Shown: in pieces, positions 34,824-43,126 of the stretch
How positions within the stretch are numbered: position 1 is the stretch's first letter
How the letters are laid out: each line of letters starts with the position of its first letter
Made by a program: the position numbers and the translations under genes
Notes under the pieces: generated by a model
Told to the model about the DNA's origin: nothing
Databases searched by the model: none
What the model saw: the letters and a program-made list of their open reading frames with translations, nothing else
From: Kordia sp039026955
Lineage (GTDB): Bacteria > Bacteroidota > Bacteroidia > Flavobacteriales > Flavobacteriaceae
Assembly: GCA_039026955.1 (NCBI GenBank)
Contig: JBCCLH010000019.1
Coordinates: 1-64,000, forward strand
DNA length: 64,000 bases
Direction of reading: 5' to 3'

Positions 34824-34854
34824 TTTATTTTGAAGACCTTCATCAAGCAACCTT

Positions 34855-36006
34855 ATGAAAAAATTATTAGTAATTCTGACGCTAATCTTATCTAAAACTT
34901 CGTTTTCTCAAAAAACCGTAGTCGAGACTTTTCACTCTGAGATACTAAATGAAGAAAGAGTTATCAGAATACATATCCCAAAAACTTTTGATAAATCAGA
35001 GCGATTTCCTTTAATCCTGACACTTGACGGAGAATATATGTTTTACAATTTGGTTGGAAATTCTGAATTGTTGTTGGCTACAGAAAAGATTCCTGAAACG
35101 GTGATCGTTGGAATTGATCAAAATTATCAAGATTCCTCAAACAAATATATTCGATGGCAGGATTGTGATTATGATCCTAAAAAAGGGGAATTAAGAGGCA
35201 AAGCAATTAAATTCAAGAAATTTATCACACAAGAATTGATACCTTATTTAACTAATAACTATAAGATTGGAAATTACAAAGTGTTAGCAGGACATTCGCT
35301 CACAGCAAGCTTTACCTTTTTTCTGTTGAACGATGCTACCTTTACTTCTTTTATTGCGTTGAGTCCCTATATTCCCAAGACTATTTCCTCAAAAATTATT
35401 GAAAAATTGTCTAATGGCAATGAGTTTTTATCTTTATACATGAGCACAAGTGAATATGATTTGCGAGGTCATTTGAAAACCATCAAAAAGCTTGACAGTG
35501 TATTGAATGCAAAAATCACCAGTACTAAAACGCAATACATTTTCAATAATTTTAAAAAAGAAACGCATTACTCTTTAATAAACAGAAGCTTTCCTGTTGC
35601 ATTACAATCCATTTTTAAAGAGTATCAGCTAATCACCGAAGAAGAGATTGAATCCGAAAAAGATTTATTAGTGTTTTTGAAAAACAAATACAAAAAAATA
35701 AAGGAACAGTATGATATTGACTTCCCTATTCGCGAAGATGATTTAGAAACCATCTATTGGGTTGCAGAAGAAAGAGAGGATTGGAAATTATTAAAAAGAA
35801 TAGGAGAATTTAGTATTGCTAATTTTCCAACATATTCAGATGGATATTTCATGCTTTCAGCAGTCGCTGAACAACATAAAAAGTATACAAAAGCTTTAGA
35901 ATTCTACCAAAAAGGATATTCAAGACTGGGAGATGATGTTTTAAATAAAATAGATTATTATAAGAATATTGAAAGATTGAAAAAGATTATAGAAAATGAA
36001 GACTAG
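34855..36006 (+). CDS. Secreted alpha/beta hydrolase (esterase D-like) with TPR-like tail
   Basis: 383 residues with a signal peptide (1-18). The alpha/beta-hydrolase domain has the nucleophile elbow AGHSLT (145-150, Ser148) and an oxyanion-region TLDGEY (56-61), as in the putative esterase (PF00756) group that includes siderophore and S-formylglutathione esterases. About 100 C-terminal residues are helical (YSDGYFMLSAVAEQHKKYTKA) and resemble TPR units. It is flanked by two copies of the family 2 palindrome and has no operon partner, so it may be an inserted cassette. Substrate unknown. Confidence 0.83.
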   Translation: MKKLLVILTLILSKTSFSQKTVVETFHSEILNEERVIRIHIPKTFDKSERFPLILTLDGEYMFYNLVGNSELLLATEKIPETVIVGIDQNYQDSSNKYIRWQDCDYDPKKGELRGKAIKFKKFITQELIPYLTNNYKIGNYKVLAGHSLTASFTFFLLNDATFTSFIALSPYIPKTISSKIIEKLSNGNEFLSLYMSTSEYDLRGHLKTIKKLDSVLNAKITSTKTQYIFNNFKKETHYSLINRSFPVALQSIFKEYQLITEEEIESEKDLLVFLKNKYKKIKEQYDIDFPIREDDLETIYWVAEEREDWKLLKRIGEFSIANFPTYSDGYFMLSAVAEQHKKYTKALEFYQKGYSRLGDDVLNKIDYYKNIERLKKIIENED

Positions 36007-36050
36007 CTTTCTTCAAGAGAAATTATCATAAAAACAGCTATCGCATAAAA

Positions 36051-36079
36051 GTTGTCACAAGTCTCAGACTTGTGACAGC
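36051..36079. repeat. 29-bp palindromic repeat, family 2 copy 2
   Basis: Differs from copy 1 only at the centre (TCTCAGA instead of TCTGAGA). It lies between the esterase and a 5'-truncated gene. Confidence 0.8.
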
Positions 36080-36088
36080 GAATAGTGA

Positions 36089-36430
36089 CATCCCAAGAGG
36101 GAATTCTACTCAAAGATTGAAGAGTATTATATTGAGTTGGCTGAAAATAGAATTCCAACTGAATTATTACATGAGGTAATTTCAAAAGTAACAGATAAAA
36201 TTTACAGTGATTATAGAAGGTTTTGGAAACAACACCCAAAATCAAGAAAAAGATATGCAACTTTGAAAATGGATGATATTGAACATCCTTCTATATATTT
36301 TATGATTATTGATTTTCTAAACGAGAAAGGAATTTCGAAATCCAAAGAATATTCAAAGATTCTTTTCAAAATGAATGATAAGGAATATGATAAACACTTA
36401 GATTACAAAGATTGGTACGAAACAAAATAA
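36089..36430 (+). pseudogene. 5'-truncated gene of unknown family
   Basis: The coding-like frame is open from 36089, just after an in-frame TGA at 36086 and 10 bases after the palindrome. It has no ATG or GTG near its beginning; only a TTG at 36137 could start it, and that would cut a helix (EEYYIELAEN). The visible 113 residues are charged and helical with KQHPKSRKRYATLKMDD and end KDWYETK. It precedes the Imm27 gene by 11 bases, so it may belong to the same toxin/immunity region. I do not recognise its family. Confidence 0.5.
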
Positions 36431-36441
36431 ATCCTTGAACA

Positions 36442-36675
36442 GTGGAGAAAGAAATAATTGGAAAGTGGATTTTTAAGAATGGCAAAATACTAGCAGATTC
36501 AAATTGTGATTTGATTAATAAAATGATCAAAGAAGACTTAAGGGAAATAGAGATCTATGAAGATGGATGGAAAAGGCGTTATCAACACACAAATGGCAGT
36601 ATTTGGAAATTAACGTTTCCTGAAAGTCATTTGCATGGTGGAGGACCTCCTAAACTGACCCGAATCAAAGAATAA
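36442..36675 (+). CDS. Imm27-family immunity protein (orphan)
   Basis: 77 residues from a GTG start. It matches the Imm27 pattern as I know it: N-terminal IIGKWIFKNGKILADSNC, a central YEDGWKRRY, and the C-terminal WKLTFPESHLHGGGPPKLTRI. Members protect cells from polymorphic toxin domains delivered by contact or secretion. No toxin with a C-terminal nuclease or similar domain is visible, so this is an orphan immunity gene, or the remains of a lost pair. Confidence 0.75.
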   Translation: MEKEIIGKWIFKNGKILADSNCDLINKMIKEDLREIEIYEDGWKRRYQHTNGSIWKLTFPESHLHGGGPPKLTRIKE

Positions 36676-36695
36676 AACATTGCACTATTATTAGT

Positions 36696-36722
36696 TATCA
36701 AGAATCTGAGACTTTTGAAAGC
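36696..36722. repeat. Diverged palindromic repeat, family 2 copy 3
   Basis: TATCAAGAATCTGAGACTTT then TGAAAGC aligns over its whole length with TGTCACAAGTCTGAGACTTG TGACAGC, with several substitutions. It separates the Imm27 gene from the AraC gene. Confidence 0.55.
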
Positions 36723-36737
36723 ATCTAAAACTTGTTC

Positions 36738-37652
36738 TCAATTAAACTTTTTTCTAAATTCTAGCGGTGTTAATTTCGTTTTTTTCTTAAATAATTTACC
36801 AAATGATTGCGGATGCCCAAATCCAAATCCGTACGCAATTTCGTTTACAGACAAATCAGTGGTGCTAAGTTGTTCTTTTGCTACATGTATTAGTTTTTCA
36901 TGAATAAATTCCTGCGTAGTTTTTCCAGTTAATGTCTTTAGTATTTTACTCAGATAATTTGGTGATAAATTAAGGTTATTTGATACATTTTTAACTGTTG
37001 GTAAGCCTTGTACAAGTAAGTCTTCATTTTTAAAATAATCATCCAGAAAGTTGTTTAACTTTTCGAGTATGGTATGATTGGTTTTTTTTCGAGTTATAAA
37101 TTGTTTTTGATAAAAACGTTTCGAATAGGTAAGTAGTAACTCTATTTGAGAGATCATAACGTCTTGGCTGAATGTATCAATGTTTGTATTATATTCTTGA
37201 TTGATATTTTGAAAAATATCTATAAGCATATTTTCTTCCTTGTTTGAAAGATGTAAAGCCTCTTTTAAATTGTAGCTAAAAAAGTCGTATTGTTTTATTT
37301 TCTTGGCAAGTGTAGTACCCCATAAAAAGTCAGGATGGAAGATAAGTAACCATCCCGAATGGTTTAATTGTTGGTTGGTATCCAATTCAATACGAACTAT
37401 TTGGTTAGGTGCTATAAAAGCCAATATACCTTCATCAAAGTCATATTCTTGCTGACCATATTTCATTTTTCCATCAATCAAATGTTTTAGTGCAATGCAA
37501 TAGAAACCATAGGTCACATTATATGTTTCGCTTGAAGTGTACTTAATTTCTTTAAAATTAAGTACACTGACCAAAGGATGTAATGGTTTCAACAGTCCAT
37601 TCCTTTTGTGGTATTCTGAAATAGTTTTTATATGAATGATATTCTTTGACAT
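36738..37652 (-). CDS. AraC-family transcriptional regulator
   Basis: 304 residues. An N-terminal cupin-like sensing region (about 30-150) is followed by the two-HTH DNA-binding domain (about 205-303) with LNLSPNYLSKILKTLTGKT and the closing FGFGHPQSFGKLFKKKTKLTPLEFR. Its ATG overlaps by one base the stop of the broken oxidoreductase gene upstream, so the two were a coupled operon and the regulator probably controlled it. Confidence 0.9.
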   Translation of the reverse strand: MSKNIIHIKTISEYHKRNGLLKPLHPLVSVLNFKEIKYTSSETYNVTYGFYCIALKHLIDGKMKYGQQEYDFDEGILAFIAPNQIVRIELDTNQQLNHSGWLLIFHPDFLWGTTLAKKIKQYDFFSYNLKEALHLSNKEENMLIDIFQNINQEYNTNIDTFSQDVMISQIELLLTYSKRFYQKQFITRKKTNHTILEKLNNFLDDYFKNEDLLVQGLPTVKNVSNNLNLSPNYLSKILKTLTGKTTQEFIHEKLIHVAKEQLSTTDLSVNEIAYGFGFGHPQSFGKLFKKKTKLTPLEFRKKFN

Positions 37653-38545
37653 TAGGATTCAGATTTTTTCTGCTGGTATATTTTAGCAAAATCGTTCGCG
37701 AAATCTATGAGTTTTACATTACCCATTTTGGATGGTTTATGATGTATATAATTTTCAGTTAATCTCCCATTTTCAAGACTTTGATACATTTCTGTAAATA
37801 AAACTGCAATATTTGAAGGAATTCCATTTTGTTCCATTCCTATTTTTGTTTCTTTATCTGAAATTATATTCCACTGTAAATCAGGTTTGCCAATAGCTGT
37901 CCCTAAAGCAGTTGCAATTTCTTGACCTGTATGCTCTGAGCTTACAATATACTCAAATAAATTGCCTTTAGGCTTTATAAGTTCTTTGGCTGCGACAACG
38001 GCTATATCTTTAGGAGATACCAATGGAAATCTCTTCGAGCCATAATTAGTAATAATTTGCCCTGTATTTTTTATCATATCAATATAATTGTAAAGATTGT
38101 AATAAAAGTAAGTAGGTCTTAAAATTGTCAACTCTATATTTGGAATTCCTTTTATTATTTCTTCTGAAAAATGCGCTCCTAAAATAGGACCAGTTCCATA
38201 ATTTAAATGCGCTCCAAAACTGCTTAAAAGTACAACTCGTTTTATGTTAGACTGTCTAATTGCCAGTGAAAACAGTGTGCTTGTTTTCCGATAATATTCT
38301 CATATATCATTTTGGGAATAATCAGGTGGATTCATCAGAAATACTGCATCTGCACTAGAAAAAGAAGCAACTAAAAAATCGCTATCTTCTAATGAACCAA
38401 TTTTTGGGATGGCACCAATAGCTTCAATTTCAGTCTTTCGATTTGATGAATGACTTAATATTGTTACCTGATGACCATTTTCAATTAATTTTTTTGCAAG
38501 TGGTTTTCCGATGTGACCTAAAGAACTTGTGAGCGTGATTTTCAT
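37652..38545 (-). pseudogene. NmrA-like NAD(P)-binding oxidoreductase interrupted by one stop codon
   Basis: A single frame of 298 codons. It starts MKITLTSSLGHIGKPLAKKL (Rossmann-type GHIGKP), then NRKTEIEAIGA and FLMNPPDYSQNDI. It meets TGA at 38300-38302 and continues in the same frame with EYYRKTSTLFSLAIRQSN, RVVLLSSFGAHL, GPILGAHFSEEII, LTILRPTYFYYN and on to the normal end. Both halves fit the NmrA/NAD(P)H-binding family with no frame change. One nonsense substitution (or a sequencing error) explains it. The second half has no good start of its own. Confidence 0.8.
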
Positions 38546-38847
38546 TATATGTTTTTTTAAAACACAAAGGTCAAAATGAAAAATGAAAATACTGTGGCTA
38601 AATCACTCTTTATACAATCCAAATCTATTAATAAGCATTACTTTTCAATTTGCTATCATTGTAGCCAACGATTTTTGCAATGAAATAGCTTGCTTTGAAG
38701 TACAGAAGTTCGAAGCTGTATTGGGTCAAAGAACCATGATAATAATTCGTTTCAAAGAAAACTCACAATCCCATCTACTAAAATACCAAAGCAAAGTACG
38801 TCTGAGAACAGCTATCGCGAGTCTCCGACTCGTGATAATGTTTACAA
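38546..38847. other. Intergenic gap without a convincing gene
   Basis: 302 bases. AT-rich leader for the broken oxidoreductase on one side and a family 2 palindrome on the other. A reading frame on + runs into DUF721 antisense and has no family features. Confidence 0.5.
38811..38840. repeat. Diverged palindromic repeat, family 2 copy 4
   Basis: GCTATCGCGAGTCTCCGACT then CGTGATAATG: TATCGCGAGTC pairs with GACTCGTGATA. Same layout as copies 1 and 2 with a different stem; part of the stem (ACAGCTATCGC) also occurs at 36033. It lies just after DUF721 and marks the right edge of the accessory stretch. Confidence 0.55.
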
Positions 38848-39144
38848 CTACCGCAGTACTAACTTCTGAATCAACTCTTTACCCAAACTCTCATTCAACA
38901 TACGAATGATTTTTTCTTTTCCATAACTCAATTCTTCACGCAGTACCGCAGAAGATAAAGAAACATACAGCGTGTCGTGCTTTAAAATTACGTTTGTAGT
39001 ATAGGTATTCACACCATTTCCCATCAATTTGAGCCAAGCATCGCGTGCGTCAATTTTATCCAAACCATCTTCCAATCGATGTTCGGAAACAAAATCTTTC
39101 AGTACTTCGCTGATGCTTCTATGTTCGGTATGTCTTTTTTTCAA
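38848..39144 (-). CDS. DUF721 domain protein
   Basis: 98 residues of the DciA-like DUF721 family: LKDFVSEHRLEDGLDKIDARDAWLKLMG split by a helix boundary, then the beta-rich NVILKHDTLYVSLSSAVLREEL. Relatives (DciA) load the replicative helicase in many bacteria; whether this short Bacteroidota form does so is not established. It is 6 bases downstream of recF, which supports a DNA-replication link. Confidence 0.85.
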   Translation of the reverse strand: MKKRHTEHRSISEVLKDFVSEHRLEDGLDKIDARDAWLKLMGNGVNTYTTNVILKHDTLYVSLSSAVLREELSYGKEKIIRMLNESLGKELIQKLVLR

Positions 39145-39150
39145 AATGAA

Positions 39151-40230
39151 TTACAATTTAAAAATCTCGTACGATTGATGAATTTCTTTAACAACCGTTT
39201 CGGTACGTTCTACATGTGTGTCGCTGATGAAAATTTGTCCAAAGTCGTCATCATTCACCAACGCCATGATTTGTGCGACACGATGTTCATCCAACTTATC
39301 AAAAATATCATCCAACAGTAGTATAGGAGTGACATTGGCTAAGTTTTTAATAAAATCGAATTGCGCTAATTTCAAAGCAATTAAAAATGATTTTTGCTGT
39401 CCCTGACTTCCAAATTTCTTAATAGGATAGGTTTCAATAGTAAACAATAAATCATCTTTGTGAATGCCAACGCTCGTGTATTGCAACACCTTGTCTTTGG
39501 CTAAACTTTCGTCCAACAAAGATCGAAAATCTTTTTCATGTAATTGACTTTTGTAGCTGATATTAACAATTTCTTTTTCGTTAGAAATTGCGTTGTAGCG
39601 TGTCATAAAAATTGGCAGAAAAGCTTCTAGAAATTTTCTGCGTTCTGCATAAATTCGAGAACCCAATTCATGCATCTGATCATTGTAAATACTCAACGTA
39701 TCACCATCAAAAGTACTGTTGAGGGCAAAATATTTCAAAAGTGAATTTCGCTGTGAAAGCACTTTATTATAATTGATGAGGTTTTGTAAATATTGCTTAT
39801 TGGATTGCGAAATAACGCTGTCCATAAACTTACGTCGCGTGTCGCTTCCTTCGATAATCAAATCGCGATCGGCAGGCGAAATAATCACGAGTGGTAAAAA
39901 GCCAATATGTTCAGAGAGTTTTTCGTAGGGTTTTCCATTGCGTTTCACCATTTTCTTTTGTCCTCTTTTCAGCGAACAAATGATATTTTCATCGCGTGTT
40001 GCTTTCTCATACAAACCGTCAATCACAAAAAAATCTTCTCCATGTTTAATGTTCTGTGTCGCCACAGGATTGAAGTAACTTTTGCCAAAAGATAAATGAT
40101 AAATAGCGTCCAAGACATTGGTTTTTCCAACGCCATTATTCCCGACAAGACAGTTTATTTTTTGGTTAAAATCAAAAGAATTTGACTCAAAATTCTTGTA
40201 ATTGATTAGTGATAATTTCTTTAGAAACAT
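39151..40230 (-). CDS. recF: DNA replication and repair protein RecF
   Basis: SMC-like ATPase that helps load RecA at gapped DNA. 359 residues from ATG 40230 (MFLKKLSLINYKNF); an upstream Met adds 17 non-family residues. Walker A GNNGVGKTN (30-38), the signature GSQGQQKSFLIALKLAQ and Walker B PILLLDDIFDKLDEHR are present. It is divergent from the TPR gene and co-directional with DUF721. Confidence 0.95.
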   Translation of the reverse strand: MFLKKLSLINYKNFESNSFDFNQKINCLVGNNGVGKTNVLDAIYHLSFGKSYFNPVATQNIKHGEDFFVIDGLYEKATRDENIICSLKRGQKKMVKRNGKPYEKLSEHIGFLPLVIISPADRDLIIEGSDTRRKFMDSVISQSNKQYLQNLINYNKVLSQRNSLLKYFALNSTFDGDTLSIYNDQMHELGSRIYAERRKFLEAFLPIFMTRYNAISNEKEIVNISYKSQLHEKDFRSLLDESLAKDKVLQYTSVGIHKDDLLFTIETYPIKKFGSQGQQKSFLIALKLAQFDFIKNLANVTPILLLDDIFDKLDEHRVAQIMALVNDDDFGQIFISDTHVERTETVVKEIHQSYEIFKL

Positions 40231-40313
40231 GAAAATAGAAGCATCATTACAATAAAAATGCAAATTATTGAAAAATATCAAATAAATAAGCTTTTAATTC
40301 TACTTAAAAATTT

Positions 40314-40321
40314 TATTTTTG
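40314..40321 (+). promoter_or_regulatory. Candidate -7 box of the TPR-ribH operon
   Basis: TATTTTTG matches TAnnTTTG, 20 bases before the ATG at 40342. The -33 region (CTTT) is weak. Confidence 0.4.
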
Positions 40322-40341
40322 CGCACATTAATATTCAATAT

Positions 40342-41163
40342 ATGGCAACTTACAAGAAAAGAGGATATAAAGTTAAGACCAAAGTAGAGAAAGAGAAGGA
40401 AGTTCCTGCTGAAGAATTGGAAAGTACAACAGCAGAAGTTTTTAATACTTTAGACGAAACAGCGTCCAAAACGGAGGAATGGGTAGCTGGAAATCAGAAG
40501 TTTATCTTTATTGGTATCGGAGCTATTGCCGTAATACTTTTAGGATACTTAGTCTACACAAAAATATTTGCTGCGCCAAAAGAGCAGGAAGCATCTAACG
40601 AAATGTTTCAAGCAAATTCATTCTTTAATCAAGCTGTAAATATCGATTTGAGTCAAAACCTAACTGACGGATTGGCAACGAGAGATTCTTTATACAATTT
40701 AGCACTCAACGGAGGAGAAGGAAAGTTCGGATATTTGAGAATTATTTCTGAATATGGAGGAACAAATGCTGCAAATTTGGCAAACTACAATACAGGAATT
40801 GCCTATTTAGACCTGAAACAGTATGAAAAAGCAATCGAGCATTTACAAGCATTCTCATCAAATGATGTGATCATTGGTGCGAAAGCAAAAGGAGCCATTG
40901 GTGATGCGTTTATGCAAATTGGACAACCAAATGAAGCACTAGAATATTACGAAAAAGCATTCAATCACAGTGCAAATGACGCTACGACTCCAATCTACTT
41001 ATTGAAAGCTGGAATTACAGCGTTGAGTTTAGATACGCCACAAGCGGAGAAAGCATTGCAATATTTCAACAGAATTGAAGATGAATATGCTTCTTTCAAA
41101 ACTACGATCGACGGAAAATATCTTGATATTTATATAGGTAAAGCAGAAGCCTTGAAAAACTAG
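40342..41163 (+). CDS. Tetratricopeptide repeat membrane protein next to ribH
   Basis: 273 residues from ATG 40342 (MATYKKRGYKVKTK). A basic N-terminus and acidic linker precede one membrane helix (about 53-74). The C-terminal region holds TPR-like helices, with ANYNTGIAYLDLKQYEKAIEHL and GDAFMQIGQPNEALEYYEKAF blocks. It resembles the YfgM-type ancillary SecYEG/BamB-associated proteins in layout, as inference. It lies 2 bases before ribH and is a fixed neighbour of recF and ribH in flavobacteria. Confidence 0.85.
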   Translation: MATYKKRGYKVKTKVEKEKEVPAEELESTTAEVFNTLDETASKTEEWVAGNQKFIFIGIGAIAVILLGYLVYTKIFAAPKEQEASNEMFQANSFFNQAVNIDLSQNLTDGLATRDSLYNLALNGGEGKFGYLRIISEYGGTNAANLANYNTGIAYLDLKQYEKAIEHLQAFSSNDVIIGAKAKGAIGDAFMQIGQPNEALEYYEKAFNHSANDATTPIYLLKAGITALSLDTPQAEKALQYFNRIEDEYASFKTTIDGKYLDIYIGKAEALKN

Positions 41164-41165
41164 TT

Positions 41166-41651
41166 ATGGCTACAGTAAATAAAAATTTATCTACATACGA
41201 TAAAGCGACAATCCCAAATGCGAAAGACTTTCGATTTGGGATTGTTGTTTCTGAGTGGAATGAGAACATCACAGAAGGCTTATGTGAAGGCGCTATTTCA
41301 GCACTAAAAGAAAACGGCGCTTTAGAAGAAAACATCACACGATGGAATGTGCCAGGAAGCTATGAATTGGTGTTTGGTGCAAAACACATGCAAAAACGAT
41401 TAGAAGTAGATGCGATCATCGCGATTGGAAGTGTAATTCAAGGCGAAACAAAGCATTTTGATTTTGTGTGTAGCGCTACTGCGCAAGGAATTAAAGATTT
41501 GAATGTACAATCAGATATTCCTGTCATCTTCTGTGTATTGACTGATAATACACTGCAACAAGCTATTGATCGTTCAGGAGGAAAACACGGAAACAAAGGT
41601 GTAGAAGCAGCAATTGCGGCGATTAAAATGGCGGAATTGCGTACTTTTTAA
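41166..41651 (+). CDS. ribH: 6,7-dimethyl-8-ribityllumazine synthase
   Basis: Penultimate enzyme of riboflavin synthesis. 161 residues with FGIVVSEWNENIT (22-34), VPGSYELVFGAK (60-71), AIGSVIQGETKHFDFVCSA (86-104, with the catalytic His) and the C-terminal GNKGVEAAIAAIKMAEL. Length is normal. It follows the TPR gene by 2 bases and has its own terminator. In related genomes the small mutL-neighbour gene follows ribH; here that gene is at 11 kb. Confidence 0.96.
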   Translation: MATVNKNLSTYDKATIPNAKDFRFGIVVSEWNENITEGLCEGAISALKENGALEENITRWNVPGSYELVFGAKHMQKRLEVDAIIAIGSVIQGETKHFDFVCSATAQGIKDLNVQSDIPVIFCVLTDNTLQQAIDRSGGKHGNKGVEAAIAAIKMAELRTF

Positions 41652-41678
41652 GAAGACAAAATATCTCTAAAAATATTG

Positions 41679-41712
41679 AGCGTTGTAAACATTGTTTATG
41701 GCGCTTTTTTAT
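41679..41712. terminator. Terminator between ribH and rsmD
   Basis: AGCGTTGTAAAC and GTTTATGGCGCT form an imperfect hairpin followed by a T run; the genes are convergent. Confidence 0.65.
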
Positions 41713-41734
41713 TTTTTACAAAGTATGTTTTAAA

Positions 41735-42295
41735 CTATTCTTCTTCTAGGGAAGTCTCTGGCAATTCAAAAAAGCTAAAAACCGAACCGCCATAACCCTT
41801 TGAGAAACTAAAATTTGCTACGTGTTCGAGTTTGGTTTCTTTGGCGTGTTCAATGATGAGAAAACCGTCTTCTAAGAGTAAATCTTTTTCAAAAACAGTC
41901 GTGGCTATTTTTTCAAATTGTTCCAGCGAAAACGCATACGGCGGATCTGCAAAGATGATGTCTGTTTGTAAATGTGTTTTATCCAAAAACTTAAATACAT
42001 CGCTTTTAATTGCGGTAATGTTTAAGTCTAACTGTGCTGATGTTTTCTTAATGAAGCTCACACAACCATAGTCGCCATCTACAGCAGTGATGATTTCTGT
42101 ACCGCGCGACGCAAATTCATAACTAATATTTCCTGTGCCCGCGAACAAATCCAGCACACTGATTTCATGAAAATAATAATGATTATTTAAGATGTTAAAG
42201 AGCGATTCTTTCGCCAAATCGGTTGTAGGGCGTACAGGCAATTTCTTCGGTGCTTGCAGTCGTCTTCCTTTATGTTTTCCAGAAATGATTCGCAT
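41735..42295 (-). CDS. rsmD: 16S rRNA (guanine(966)-N2)-methyltransferase RsmD
   Basis: 186-residue SAM-dependent methyltransferase. RIISGKHKGRRL at the start, VRPTTDLAKESLFNIL (21-36), the SAM loop DLFAGTGNISYEFASRG (about 49-65) and catalytic FADPPYAF (about 115-122) are all typical. It acts on the small ribosomal subunit. It directly follows (0 bases) the DUF3822 gene, forming a three-gene minus-strand unit. Confidence 0.93.
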   Translation of the reverse strand: MRIISGKHKGRRLQAPKKLPVRPTTDLAKESLFNILNNHYYFHEISVLDLFAGTGNISYEFASRGTEIITAVDGDYGCVSFIKKTSAQLDLNITAIKSDVFKFLDKTHLQTDIIFADPPYAFSLEQFEKIATTVFEKDLLLEDGFLIIEHAKETKLEHVANFSFSKGYGGSVFSFFELPETSLEEE

Positions 42296-43126
42296 CTAAA
42301 AATTCGTTAACAAAGTGAAATCGTGATGACTTTTTGGCGTCGGAATCGATTCATGAAAGTCAAACGTATATTTTTTTTCTAAAAAGGCTACATGACGCAC
42401 ATAGGTATAGGTTACAGTATACAGCACGTCGCTTTTATCAATCGCACCTAAAAAGTACAATTGTAGTGTATTGGTATTTAGCTGTAATTGTTCTATCGTA
42501 AACAACAAATAATAAATAAAATCTTCAGAAGAACTGTATTCAAAAGAATTGTAAAAAAGCAGCTTCTTTTGGTGCACGATTACAATTTCGAAATGCGCTT
42601 TTTGCACATGTACATACAGAGTTGGTTCTTCATTTGTACTAGCCAATTGGAAGATGTTTTCTAACAAAATAGTCGCAAAGTGTTTGTAATGAAACGCGCC
42701 ATATTTTTCAAAAATGAGGTTGTTAATATTCACATACGGAATATACACATTTACCATATCGTTATTGGTAATGACATCAAAGGTCATATAATCATTTGGC
42801 AATATTTTGTTGTTGTATTTTAGATAATCTGCTAAGTGTTTGTCTGAAAATAGCGGCTTAGGAACAAAGGTAGAAAGTGTATTCACATGACTTACGGTTA
42901 CTGTTTCAAACGGTTGATCGAGTAGGGCAGCTTCTTCGTTGAGAATCCTAGTCACTTCTTTTTCTAGTTGTAACGGATTGCTAACAGCATCAAAATGAAA
43001 ATGACGCAGTGCCGTAATTTCATTCGTCACACTCTGTAGAATACAAAAAGAAAGTCCATTCAGTGCTATCTGAATGGACAATTTATTAAAATTTGTTAGG
43101 TCTATATTATTTTTTCTTTGCTGCAT
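42296..43126 (-). CDS. DUF3822 family protein
   Basis: 276 residues from ATG 43126 (MQQRKNNIDLTNFNKLSIQI), overlapping the upstream gene by 20 bases; earlier Met codons lie deeper in that gene. The family is a Bacteroidota protein with an actin/ASKHA-like fold by my recollection, consistent with the two similar halves here (LSIQIALNGLSFCIL and FEIVIVHQKKLLFYNSFEY). It is always beside rsmD. No function is established. Confidence 0.75.
   Translation of the reverse strand: MQQRKNNIDLTNFNKLSIQIALNGLSFCILQSVTNEITALRHFHFDAVSNPLQLEKEVTRILNEEAALLDQPFETVTVSHVNTLSTFVPKPLFSDKHLADYLKYNNKILPNDYMTFDVITNNDMVNVYIPYVNINNLIFEKYGAFHYKHFATILLENIFQLASTNEEPTLYVHVQKAHFEIVIVHQKKLLFYNSFEYSSSEDFIYYLLFTIEQLQLNTNTLQLYFLGAIDKSDVLYTVTYTYVRHVAFLEKKYTFDFHESIPTPKSHHDFTLLTNF

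Noticed and set aside
34795..38840. Integron with attC sites
   Set aside because: The palindromes are short and symmetrical, lack attC core boxes, and no integrase is seen.
38583..38909. 108-residue frame on the plus strand
   Set aside because: It runs through a palindrome and antisense into DUF721, has no family feature and is poor coding sequence.
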